From Geminicoccus harenae (GTDB lineage Bacteria; Pseudomonadota; Alphaproteobacteria; Geminicoccales; Geminicoccaceae): a stretch of 35,140 bases of DNA. The notes beneath the pieces are model-generated. The model did not search any database. It had not been told where the DNA came from and was given only the letters and a program-made list of their open reading frames with translations. The stretch lies in the NCBI RefSeq assembly GCF_019800005.1, contig NZ_JABGCL010000037.1:1-35140 (forward strand), read 5' to 3'. This document shows positions 8,447-16,166 of the stretch, piece after piece. The position numbers were made by a program, and so were the translations under genes. Positions within the stretch are counted from its first letter, which is position 1, and every line of letters starts with the position of its first letter.

Positions 8447-9517
8447 ATGAGCATGAAGGCCGATCCCACCGCTCACAAGCCCGGCAGGTACCAAGTGGTT
8501 GCCGACGGCCACGCATCACCGCTTCTCGTGCTCTTCGTCGCCATCATGGTCTTCCTGGCCTGGACGCTCTCCAATGTCGTCCTGCTCGCTTTCGGCAGCG
8601 TGCTGGTGGCCGTGCTGCTGCGCCATCTGGCCCGGATCCTCAGCTATTGGCTGCCCCTGCCCATCGGGGTCTCGCTAACCCTGGTCGTCCTGGGCCTGGC
8701 GCTCCTGGCATCCCTGTTCGCCGTATCGGCAGGCGCGCGGGTGGCCGAACAGTTCGACCTCCTGTGGGAGAGCCTGCCGCGGGCCGTGGCGCGGGCGCGC
8801 GAGTATATCGCCAGCTACAGCTGGGGCCGCGACCTGCTCGAAGCGAGCGGCCCCCGCGTCGGCACCCTGGTCAACCTGGCGACGGGCCTGGCCGGCACCC
8901 TGGTCAGCGCGCTCACCGACGCGGTCATGGTGATCGTGGTGGCGCTGTTCCTGGCCGCCGACCCGGACCCCTACCGCCGCGGCCTGCTCCACCTGCTGCC
9001 GGTCGCCCGCCGGGCGCGCGGCGCGGAGGTCCTGGCCGCGCTGGACCAGGGCCTGTGGCACTGGATCATCGGCCAGTCGATCGCGATGCTGTGCATCGCC
9101 ACCATCACGGCGGCGGGCCTGATGCTCCTCGGCCTCCCCCTGGCCCTGGCGCTCGGCATCCTAGCCGGGCTGCTCAACTTCATTCCCTATCTCGGCCCGA
9201 TCCTGTCTGCAGCACCCGCGGTGCTCATCGCCTTCAGCCAGAGCCCTGCCCATGCGCTGAATACGCTGCTGCTGTTCGTCTTCATCCAGAACATCGAAGG
9301 CTACCTGCTCACACCCATGCTGCAGCGGCGCGCGGTTGCCATCCCGCCGGCGCTCGGCATCTTCGCCATCGTTGGCCTGGGTGCCTTGTTCGGCATCTAC
9401 GGCGTGCTGTTCGCAACACCCTTGCTGCTGGTCGTCATGATCCTGGTCTGGATGCTCTACGTCGAGGACCGGCTGGGCGGTGCCGACCGGCCGGCCGACT
9501 CAGAGGCGGCACGATGA
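8447..9517 (+). CDS. AI-2E/PerM family membrane transporter
   Basis: This 356-residue integral membrane protein belongs to the family once named after the AI-2 exporter TqsA (AI-2E_transport, PF01594). Members act in export of small molecules or as Na+/H+-type antiporters, so the substrate here is unknown. Features of the family: two N-terminal helices (LLVLFVAIMVFLAWTL, VLLAFGSVLVAVLL), a helix near residue 85, an amphipathic stretch (AEQFDLLWESLPRAV), then several C-terminal helices. The signature GLLNFIPYLGPILSAAPAVL is present, followed by QNIEGYLLTPMLQRRAV, which matches the conserved central motif. ATG 8447 and 8453 are both possible starts (MSMK). The gene is divergent from cardiolipin synthase. 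A short inverted repeat (TTCCCG at 9535, CGGGAA at 9549) lies just downstream and might end transcription. Confidence 0.92.
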   Translation: MSMKADPTAHKPGRYQVVADGHASPLLVLFVAIMVFLAWTLSNVVLLAFGSVLVAVLLRHLARILSYWLPLPIGVSLTLVVLGLALLASLFAVSAGARVAEQFDLLWESLPRAVARAREYIASYSWGRDLLEASGPRVGTLVNLATGLAGTLVSALTDAVMVIVVALFLAADPDPYRRGLLHLLPVARRARGAEVLAALDQGLWHWIIGQSIAMLCIATITAAGLMLLGLPLALALGILAGLLNFIPYLGPILSAAPAVLIAFSQSPAHALNTLLLFVFIQNIEGYLLTPMLQRRAVAIPPALGIFAIVGLGALFGIYGVLFATPLLLVVMILVWMLYVEDRLGGADRPADSEAAR

Positions 9518-9810
9518 TCGGCTTCGTCAGGACCTTCCCGGGACGCTTCGGGAACAGGACGCCTGATCGACGTTCAAATAGCCACACGCCGGCCGGTGCC
9601 AGTCCTGTACCTAGCCCTCCGGACGCGCCGCGACTGCGTCGGCCAGCACATGATGCCGGAATCCGCGGCCAGGTTCGGGTCGGTCCACCAAGGCCGTCAT
9701 CGACCTGGAAGCCTTCGCCAAGTCCATTGGCTGGACTGCCGATCGCAGTTTCGCTCGAACCTGGCCAATGAATGCGAAGGGGTGAGGCCGCCCAGGGTTC
9801 AGGCCAGGGT
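9518..9810. other. Intergenic region between convergent genes
   Basis: This region of 293 bp lies between the permease and the M20 peptidase stop. It has one weak hairpin (9535-9554) and a short open frame near 9680-9786 that reads RSTKAVIDLEAFAKSIGW. That could be a decayed gene end, but I cannot match it to a family. Nothing else is evident. Confidence 0.4.
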
Positions 9811-9815
9811 TCAGG
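9792..9815. repeat. Perfect 12-bp tandem duplication across a stop codon
   Basis: CCAGGGTTCAGG occurs at 9792-9803 and again at 9804-9815 without a gap. The right copy holds the TGA stop of the M20 amidohydrolase gene (9813-9811). The left copy puts a second in-frame TGA four codons later (9801-9799), so the gene ends in a duplicated stop. Confidence 0.85.
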
Positions 9816-11184
9816 GCTGCGTCCCCGTCGGCGCCAGCCAGACGCCGGCCGCGGCGAGCATGGCCTCCACTCCAACCCGCAGGGTAGGGTCGAGGACCGG
9901 CGCGAACTCAGGCGAATGGTTGGACGGGATCGGGCGGCCGGCCTGCTCGGCTTCCGCAACCATTTGCGGGTCGGTGCCGCCCACGGCCCAGTACACGGAA
10001 GGCACGTTCCAGGCGCGGGCGAACACGGTGAAGTCCTCGCTTGCCGAGGCGGGGATGATCTCCTGCACCTGGTCACCGCCGAAGCGGCTCTTGAACGCGT
10101 CCACCACCCGCAGCGTCGCCTCTTCGTCGTTGTAGGTCGGGGGGAAGCGAGTCCCCATCGTGAAGGCCGGCGGCTTCGGGGCGTCCGAGGCGGCAGCCTC
10201 GGCGTTGATGATGCGCTTGATCGAGGTCAGCACCGTTTCCCGCACCTCCTCGTCGAAGGTCCGGATGTTGAGCCGGAGCAGCGCCTCCTCGGGAATGATG
10301 TTCCCGATATTGCCGGACTGCAGCGCGCCCACCGTCACCACGGCGCTGTCCGTGATGGAAAGCTCGCGCGACACCACGGTTTGCAGGCGCATGACGGAGG
10401 CTGCCGCCATCACCACCGGGTCGATGGTCGATTCCGGCGACGAGCCATGCCCGCCGCGCCCGAACAGCTTCACCTCCATGCTGTCGGACATGGACAGCAG
10501 CAGCCCGGTACGGGTGCCGATCCGGCCGGCCGGCATGGGCATCACGTGCTGGCCCAACACGATGTCGGGCTTGGGGAAGCGCTCGACCATCCCGTCCCGG
10601 ATCATGGCGCGCGCCCCCTCCCCGGTCTCCTCCGCCGGCTGGAACAAGGCCATGACGGTGCCCTGCCACTTGTCCCGGTGCTCCGCCAGGACCTGGGTCG
10701 CCCCCATCAGCCAGGCGACGTGCATGTCGTGCCCGCAGGAATGGGCGACCGGGGTCTGCTGGCCGGACGGGTCGGTGACGACCTTCTCGCTGGCATAGGG
10801 AAGTCCGGTGTTCTCCTTCATCGCCAGCGCGTCCATGTCGGCGCGCAGCAATACCGTAGGCCCCTCGCCGTTGCGCAACAGCCCGACCACGCCCGTGACC
10901 CCGACCCCCTCGGTGACCTCGTAGCCATGCTGGCGCAGCCAGTCGGCGGCGATCCCGGCGGTCCGGTGCTCCTGCATCCCGAGCTCGGGGTTGGCGTGGA
11001 TGTCCTTGTAGGCGCTCTCGATCTGGGCGAGCAGTTCGTCCGACGGTCCCGGCAAGCTGCCCTGCCCTGCCGGGGCCTGCTCCTGTGCCAGCACGGGCGG
11101 CGCCCAGCAGAGCGCCGGGAGGGCCACCCCTGCCCCGAGCGAGAGCGACAACGCCAGGACGGGAAGAGTCGCGTGGACGGCCAT
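9811..11184 (-). CDS. Exported M20-family amidohydrolase (hippurate hydrolase/IAA-amino acid hydrolase type)
   Basis: This 457-residue metal-dependent enzyme should cleave an amide bond of an N-acyl amino acid or similar small substrate. The ATG at 11184-11182 is chosen because AGAGG precedes it and it opens a signal peptide (VLALSLSLGAGVALPALCWAPPVLA), placing the enzyme in the periplasm. Family motifs are intact: VLLRADMDALAMKE with the catalytic Asp, HSCGHDMHVAWLMG with the CGHD metal ligands of the amidohydrolase subgroup, EETGEGARAMI with the general-base Glu, LGQHVMPMPAGRIG, and near the end SASEDFTVFA. The dimerisation domain lies in the middle (FGRGGHGSSPE). Cytosolic members are usually about 390 residues; the extra length here is the leader and N-terminal linker. 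The gene is divergent from the exported GH2 enzyme, with 215 bp between starts. The acyl or amino group recognised is unknown. Confidence 0.93.
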   Translation of the reverse strand: MAVHATLPVLALSLSLGAGVALPALCWAPPVLAQEQAPAGQGSLPGPSDELLAQIESAYKDIHANPELGMQEHRTAGIAADWLRQHGYEVTEGVGVTGVVGLLRNGEGPTVLLRADMDALAMKENTGLPYASEKVVTDPSGQQTPVAHSCGHDMHVAWLMGATQVLAEHRDKWQGTVMALFQPAEETGEGARAMIRDGMVERFPKPDIVLGQHVMPMPAGRIGTRTGLLLSMSDSMEVKLFGRGGHGSSPESTIDPVVMAAASVMRLQTVVSRELSITDSAVVTVGALQSGNIGNIIPEEALLRLNIRTFDEEVRETVLTSIKRIINAEAAASDAPKPPAFTMGTRFPPTYNDEEATLRVVDAFKSRFGGDQVQEIIPASASEDFTVFARAWNVPSVYWAVGGTDPQMVAEAEQAGRPIPSNHSPEFAPVLDPTLRVGVEAMLAAAGVWLAPTGTQP

Positions 11185-11399
11185 GGCGGAACCTCTGCTG
11201 GCATTGGCTTGGAATGCGACAGCAGAACGCAGAAGCTGAAAAGGGGTTCCGGCCTCGCGGGAGAACATGGGCGCCGCCAGCAGCGCGAGGGGGCCCTTGC
11301 GGGGCAGCAGGAGCAAGCTGATGCAACACCATGGTCCTGGGGGCGCAGCGCCATATCTCACGGGGGACGCCTCGGCATCAGCTCACGGAGAGCTCCCCC

Positions 11400-13373
11400 A
11401 TGCACGCACCGCGCCTGCAGGAAAGCCCGGTGGATGAGACCGGCCGACGCACCGGCAAGGTGAGCCGGCGTGTCCTCCTGGCGAGTTCGGCCGCCACCGG
11501 AGCGGCGTCGGTGATGGGTGCCGGCCAGGCAGCCGCACAGGAGGACGACCAGGCCCCTGTCCCTCCCCGCACGCAGGACGCGGCCGGAACGGGGCGTGGC
11601 CTGCTCTACCCACAGCGAAACGAGCTGCGCGACCTGATCGACCTGTCGGGGCTCTGGCAGTTCCAGCTCGATCCGGAGCGGCAAGGCGAGGGACAGGGCT
11701 GGTCCAGTGCGTTGCCGGCAGCTCGCCCGATCGTGGTGCCGTGCAGCTGGAACGACCTGTTCGACGACGCCAAGAACTATCTGGGCTTGGCCTGGTACCT
11801 GAACGAGCTGTGGGTGCCGCAGGGCTGGCAGGGCAAGCGCGTGTTCCTGCGCGTCGGCTCCGCCAACTATGCGGCGAAGGTGTGGGTCAACGGGACGCTG
11901 GTAGCCGAGCATCTGGGCGGGCATCTGCCGTTCGTGGCGGAGATCAGCCCGGAGCTGGCCTGGGACCGGCCGAACGTCGTCGCAATCGCGGTGGAGAACG
12001 AGCAGCTGCCGGAGCGGGTGCCGCCCGGGCCCGGGCCTGCAGGCGGTGGGGTGGCAGGGGTGCTGGGCGGCTTCCCGGCCACGACCTACGACTTCTTTCC
12101 CTATGCGGGCCTGCACCGGCAGGTCTGGCTCTATGCGGTTCCGGCGGATGCCCATATCGACGACATCACGGTGACGACCACCATCGAGGGTGAGGATGGG
12201 GTCGCCCGCGTGGCGGTCAGGGCTTCCGGAGGCTATGCCGGCAGGGGCCAAGTCCGGCTGGACGACGTCGCGGGGGATCTCGCGTTTCGCGACGGCGTTG
12301 CCGAGGCTACCTTGCGCATTCCCGGGGCACGGCTCTGGAGCCCGCAGGACCCGCATCTCTACCCGCTCCGGGTGACGCTCGGCGAGGGACAGCGCGTGGC
12401 CGATGCCTACACGCTCGACATCGGCATCCGCACGGTCGCGGTGGAAGGCGACCGGCTGCTGCTCAATGGCGAGCCGATCAAGCTCACCGGGTTCGGCAAG
12501 CACGAGGACTTCCCGCTCAGCGGGCGCGGGCTGAACCTGCCCATGTGGATCCGGGACTACGAGCTGCTGCGCTGGGTCGGCGCCAACTCCTATCGCGCCT
12601 CCCACTACCCTTACGCCGAAGAGGCAATGCAGCTGGCCGACCGGCTGGGCGTGCTGGTGATCAACGAGATCCCGGCCGTCGGCCTGAACTTCGAGGATCC
12701 GCCCGAGCTGACCGCGCAGCGGCTGGAACAGTGCCGGCAGCAGTTGCAGGAACTGATCACGCGCGACAAGAACCATCCCAGCACGATCATGTGGAACGTG
12801 GCGAACGAGCCCTTGGGCGGGCCGCCACTGGGCGCGGCCCCGCCCGTGCCCGAGGCCGTAGCGAGCGGCATGGACTTCTTCCGCCAGCTCTACGACGAGG
12901 TGCGCCGGCTCGACCCGACCCGGCCGGTCACGCTCGTAGGCGTACAGGGCGGGGTGCGCGACTGGCACGGCATCTTCGACGTGGTCTGCGTCAACGGCTA
13001 TTATGGCTGGTACACCCAGGCCGGGCAGCTCGAGCTGGGTCGGCAAGCGCTGGCGCAGGAGCTGGACGAACTGCACCAGACGTTCGGCAAGCCCGTCATG
13101 GTCACCGAGTTCGGCGCCGACACCCTGCCTGGCGCCCACAACCAGCCGCCTGAGATGTGGACGGAGGAGTACCAGACTGAGTTCCTGCGCGGCTTCCTCG
13201 ACGTCGCGGCTGAGCGGCCGTTCATGGCCGGCATGCATGTCTGGAACTTCGCCGACTTCAAGACCGGCCAGGGGACCATGCGTGCGGCGGCTATGAACTT
13301 CAAAGGCGTGTTCACCCGCGAGCGTGAGCCCAAGATGGCAGCACATTTCCTGCGCGAGCGCTGGGCGACATGA
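11400..13373 (+). CDS. Tat-exported glycoside hydrolase family 2 enzyme (beta-glucuronidase-like)
   Basis: This 657-residue retaining glycosidase most resembles beta-glucuronidase among GH2 members. The ATG at 11400 has GGAG about 8 nt upstream and gives a leader with a twin-arginine motif (SRRVLLASSAA, residues about 23-33) and AAAQ cleavage region, so folded export by Tat is likely. Order of parts: sugar-binding jelly-roll domain about 65-240 (LSGLWQFQLDPE, VPCSWNDLF, VWVNGTLVAEHLGGHLPF), immunoglobulin-like domain about 245-345, then the TIM barrel. The acid/base Glu is E470 in MWNVANEPLGG and the nucleophile is E570 in VMVTEFGADT. The C-terminus (MHVWNFADFKTGQGTMR, then FKGVFTREREPK) is typical of beta-glucuronidases. 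The next gene, a lipoprotein phospholipase D, starts about 40 bp downstream and may be co-transcribed. The natural sugar conjugate is unknown; galactosidase or mannosidase activity cannot be excluded. Confidence 0.93.
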   Translation: MHAPRLQESPVDETGRRTGKVSRRVLLASSAATGAASVMGAGQAAAQEDDQAPVPPRTQDAAGTGRGLLYPQRNELRDLIDLSGLWQFQLDPERQGEGQGWSSALPAARPIVVPCSWNDLFDDAKNYLGLAWYLNELWVPQGWQGKRVFLRVGSANYAAKVWVNGTLVAEHLGGHLPFVAEISPELAWDRPNVVAIAVENEQLPERVPPGPGPAGGGVAGVLGGFPATTYDFFPYAGLHRQVWLYAVPADAHIDDITVTTTIEGEDGVARVAVRASGGYAGRGQVRLDDVAGDLAFRDGVAEATLRIPGARLWSPQDPHLYPLRVTLGEGQRVADAYTLDIGIRTVAVEGDRLLLNGEPIKLTGFGKHEDFPLSGRGLNLPMWIRDYELLRWVGANSYRASHYPYAEEAMQLADRLGVLVINEIPAVGLNFEDPPELTAQRLEQCRQQLQELITRDKNHPSTIMWNVANEPLGGPPLGAAPPVPEAVASGMDFFRQLYDEVRRLDPTRPVTLVGVQGGVRDWHGIFDVVCVNGYYGWYTQAGQLELGRQALAQELDELHQTFGKPVMVTEFGADTLPGAHNQPPEMWTEEYQTEFLRGFLDVAAERPFMAGMHVWNFADFKTGQGTMRAAAMNFKGVFTREREPKMAAHFLRERWAT

Positions 13374-13416
13374 TCCGGACGCGGTGGTCCTCGACCCGGA
13401 CCGGCGAGGCCGCCGC

Positions 13417-14988
13417 TTGGCCTTGACGTCGATCCGCCACATCGCGCTCCGCTGGGCGGCCTGCCTCTGCGCGGCGTTGCTGGTCGCCAGCTGCAGTCCG
13501 TTGCCGACGCTCGACCAGCGCACCACGTCCACCGACCTGGAGGACACCGAGACGACCTGGCTCGGCCGCGCGATCACGCCGCTGGTCGCAGCCCATCCGG
13601 GCAAGGCCGGGATCCATCCGCTGGCCGGTGGCCACGATGCGTTCGCCGCGCGCATGCTGCTGGCAAGGCGCGCCGAGCGTTCGCTCGACGTCCAGTACTA
13701 TATCTGGCGCGATGACCTGACCGGCACGATGCTGTTCGAGGCGCTGCACGCGGCGGCCGACCGGGGCGTGCGCGTGCGGCTCCTGCTCGACGACAACGGC
13801 ACGTCCGGCATCGACGCCATGCTCGCCCTGTTGGATTCCCATCCGGGCATCGAGGTCCGGCTGTTCAATCCGTTCACCTTCCGCCCGTTCCGGCTGCTCA
13901 ACTACCTCACCGACTTCGCGCGGCTGAACCGGCGCATGCACAACAAGTCGTTCACCGCCGACAACCAAGCCACGATCATCGGCGGCCGCAATGTCGGCGA
14001 CGAGTATTTCGATGCGGCCGAGGGGGTGCTGTTCGCCGATCTCGACGTGCTGGCGGTGGGCCCGATCGTCGCCGACGTATCCCGGGACTTCGACCGCTAC
14101 TGGGCGAGCGCCTCGTCCTATCCGGTCGACCGGCTGCTGCCGCCGGCCGGCCCAGGCCAGATCACGGAGCTGGCTTCTGCGGCCGCGTTCATTGAGCGCG
14201 ATCCTGCGGCCGCGGCCTATGTCGAAGCCCTGCGCAACTCCTCGCTGATCGGAAGCCTGGAGGAAGGCCGGCTGCCGCTGCATTGGGCCAGGACCCGCAT
14301 GGTCAGCGACGATCCCGCCAAGGGCCTGGGCCAGGCCCCGCCTGAGGCGCACATGTTCCAGCAGTTGCAGGAGATCATCGGGAATCCGGAAGAAACCATG
14401 GATCTGGTCTCCCCCTACTTCGTCCCCGCCGAAGCGGGCACGGCGGCGTTCGCGCGGATGGCCGCGCGCGGCGTGACGATCAGGGTCCTGACCAACAGCT
14501 TCGAGGCCACCGACGTGGCGGTCGTGCATGCCGGCTACGCCAAGCGCCGCCAGGCCCTGCTGCAGGCCGGCATCACGCTCTACGAGATGCGGCGCCTGTC
14601 GCCCCAGCCCGGCCCCGCGGAGAAGGGCAGCGGCCCGCTCGGCAGTTCCGGAAGCTCCGCATCCAGCCTGCACGCGAAGACGTTCTCGGTGGACGGGTCG
14701 CGCGTCTATATCGGCTCGTTCAACTTCGACCCGCGCTCGGCCAACCTGAATACCGAGATGGGCTTCGTGATCGAGAGCCCGATGCTGGCCCGGCAGATCG
14801 CGGGCGCGTTCGACGACAGCATCCCGCGGCGCTCCTATCGGGTGCAACGCGCCGAGACCGGGGAGTTGTACTGGACCGAGACCCGCGCCGGCGAGACCAT
14901 CCGCCACGACACCGAGCCCGGCACCAGCTTCTGGCAGCGCATGGCGCTCCGGTTCCTGTCGATGCTGCCGATCGATTGGCTGCTGTGA
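13417..14988 (+). CDS. Lipoprotein phospholipase D family enzyme (ClsC/YmdC-like)
   Basis: This enzyme of about 523 residues has two PLD domains and should act on phospholipids at the membrane, as ClsC-type cardiolipin synthases do. Motif one is HNKSFTAD followed by NQATIIGGRNVGDEYF; motif two is HAKTFSVD followed by GSRVYIGSFNFDPRS. Both HKD sets are intact. The N-terminus has a hydrophobic core ending in LLVASC, a lipobox, so the mature protein should be lipid-anchored in the periplasm. The start is uncertain: TTG 13417 has CGAGG at 13405-13409 and gives a short basic n-region; GTG 13384 and ATG 13324 are in-frame alternatives, but the latter would overlap the GH2 gene by 50 bp. The C-terminus (WQRMALRFLSMLPIDWLL) is hydrophobic and typical of this group. 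A second PLD enzyme, at 6777-8228, is the membrane-embedded ClsA type. Confidence 0.9.
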   Translation: MALTSIRHIALRWAACLCAALLVASCSPLPTLDQRTTSTDLEDTETTWLGRAITPLVAAHPGKAGIHPLAGGHDAFAARMLLARRAERSLDVQYYIWRDDLTGTMLFEALHAAADRGVRVRLLLDDNGTSGIDAMLALLDSHPGIEVRLFNPFTFRPFRLLNYLTDFARLNRRMHNKSFTADNQATIIGGRNVGDEYFDAAEGVLFADLDVLAVGPIVADVSRDFDRYWASASSYPVDRLLPPAGPGQITELASAAAFIERDPAAAAYVEALRNSSLIGSLEEGRLPLHWARTRMVSDDPAKGLGQAPPEAHMFQQLQEIIGNPEETMDLVSPYFVPAEAGTAAFARMAARGVTIRVLTNSFEATDVAVVHAGYAKRRQALLQAGITLYEMRRLSPQPGPAEKGSGPLGSSGSSASSLHAKTFSVDGSRVYIGSFNFDPRSANLNTEMGFVIESPMLARQIAGAFDDSIPRRSYRVQRAETGELYWTETRAGETIRHDTEPGTSFWQRMALRFLSMLPIDWLL

Positions 14989-15099
14989 ACCGGCGGGCGC
15001 GACGAAACCGGAAGGCGGGCATGCCACACTGCTGGACCGCGGGCAGCCGCGCCACCAGTCCGGCCGCGATCACAGTTGCACTCGGCAGATCTCAAATAC

Positions 15100-15891
15100 C
15101 TAGAACGTGTCTCCCACACATATCCAGATGATCTCGGTCTCTTCTACGCCCGGATTCCGCCAAGCGTGAGGGACATCGCTACGGAAGTAAATACTGTCCC
15201 CCGCTTCCAGAAGATGAACACGCTGTTCTTCAAGTGTTATTTCGAACCGGCCACGGAGCACGACTAGGAATTCTTCTCCTTCATGGCGATAGCTGCCGCG
15301 GCTGTGCACGCCTGGCTCGATCTTCCAGCGCTGGCAGTCCATGATGTCCTTGCCGGAGCCCAGGCGTTCGATGCGCAGGCCCAGGCCCAGGCGCGGAAGG
15401 ACGACCCCGGCCCCCCGCACGACGGTCTCGCGCTCGGGCTTGACCGGCTCCAGCCCCATGATCTCGTTCAGGGTGATGCCATAGAACTTCGAGATCCGCT
15501 GCAGCAGCGGAATGTCGAGGCCGAGCGAGGTCCGTTCGAGCGAGGCCAGCAGCGAGGGGGCGATGTCGAGTGCCTCCGCCACCTCGGCGATCTTCAGGTT
15601 CCGCGCACAACGCAGCTCGCGCAGCATCGGTCCTATGCCGGAATCCTGGCCATTCTTCGTCCGGTCTTCGCCGTTCGTGTGCGCGCCCTTCAGTGCCGCC
15701 TTGATCTCGGCGATCTTCATTCCCTGGACAGTGCGCATGCGCTGGATGCTGCGCGCGACTTCCACGTCCGCTTCCGAATAAACGCGGGTTCCGGCGGGCG
15801 TATAGGTGGGTGCCAGCATGCCTCGCGTTTCCCAGACGCGGAGCGTCGAGACAGATACGCCGGCAAGGCGGGCTACGTCAGATATCTTCAT
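15100..15891 (-). CDS. Regulator with MerR-type HTH, XRE-type HTH and cupin domain
   Basis: This 263-residue protein joins two DNA-binding folds to a sensor-like cupin. Residues 1-67 are a MerR-type winged helix (MKISDVARLAGVSVSTLRVWE, then GTRVYSEADVEVAR). Residues about 86-145 are a Cro/CI-type HTH (LRELRCARNLKIAEVAEALD, then SLLASLERTSLGL and LLQRISKFYGITLNEIMG). Residues about 160-263 are a cupin_2 barrel (SYRHEGEEFLVVLRGRFEI, then LLEAGDSIYFRSDVPHAWRN). XRE-cupin regulators are common next to catabolic operons; the added MerR head is less usual. The gene is divergent from hyuA across 275 bp that holds palindromes, so it most likely controls the hydantoinase operon and itself, with the cupin binding a small effector. 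Whether it activates or represses cannot be told. Confidence 0.92.
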   Translation of the reverse strand: MKISDVARLAGVSVSTLRVWETRGMLAPTYTPAGTRVYSEADVEVARSIQRMRTVQGMKIAEIKAALKGAHTNGEDRTKNGQDSGIGPMLRELRCARNLKIAEVAEALDIAPSLLASLERTSLGLDIPLLQRISKFYGITLNEIMGLEPVKPERETVVRGAGVVLPRLGLGLRIERLGSGKDIMDCQRWKIEPGVHSRGSYRHEGEEFLVVLRGRFEITLEEQRVHLLEAGDSIYFRSDVPHAWRNPGVEETEIIWICVGDTF

Positions 15892-15990
15892 TGTTGTTCA
15901 CATGACCGGGCCTTGGTTCCTGTGCGATCTCCTAGCAGGTGGTGATGCCGGGGCAACTTGGACGGCAGACCTCCGGCAACCTGCAAGAAT

Positions 15991-16123
15991 ATCTGTGGAT
16001 TTATAGATTATCGAAGGCGCGCCGGGCGACGACGCACATGCCTGAGCTACGTGCCTCCCGCACCCGTTACGAGCCCTTCCGACCGCTCGCCCAAATGCAT
16101 TGACACGTCAAGATATCTATAAA
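15991..16123. promoter_or_regulatory. Control region between the MerR-XRE-cupin regulator and hyuA, with palindromes
   Basis: Two AT-rich sites share a 9-bp word in opposite orientation: TTTATAGAT at 16000-16008 (inside the imperfect palindrome 15991-16008) and ATCTATAAA at 16115-16123. Just before the second lies a perfect inverted repeat TTGACACGTCAA (16100-16111), which contains TTGACA at 16100-16105, a consensus-like -35 box pointing at hyuA. It runs into the palindrome AGATATCT (16111-16118). A clean -10 at normal spacing is not evident: TAAAAT at 16120-16125 is only 14 bp away. The pattern fits operators placed over or near promoters for both genes. Inference from sequence symmetry only. 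Confidence 0.55.
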
Positions 16124-16166
16124 ATTGTAGCTTTTATCGTCTCAAGAGCCAGGGAGGGCCAGACGC

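Noticed and set aside
11358..13655. 765-residue open frame on the minus strand
   Set aside because: It is antisense to the GH2 gene and the start of the PLD gene, both strongly supported by catalytic motifs.
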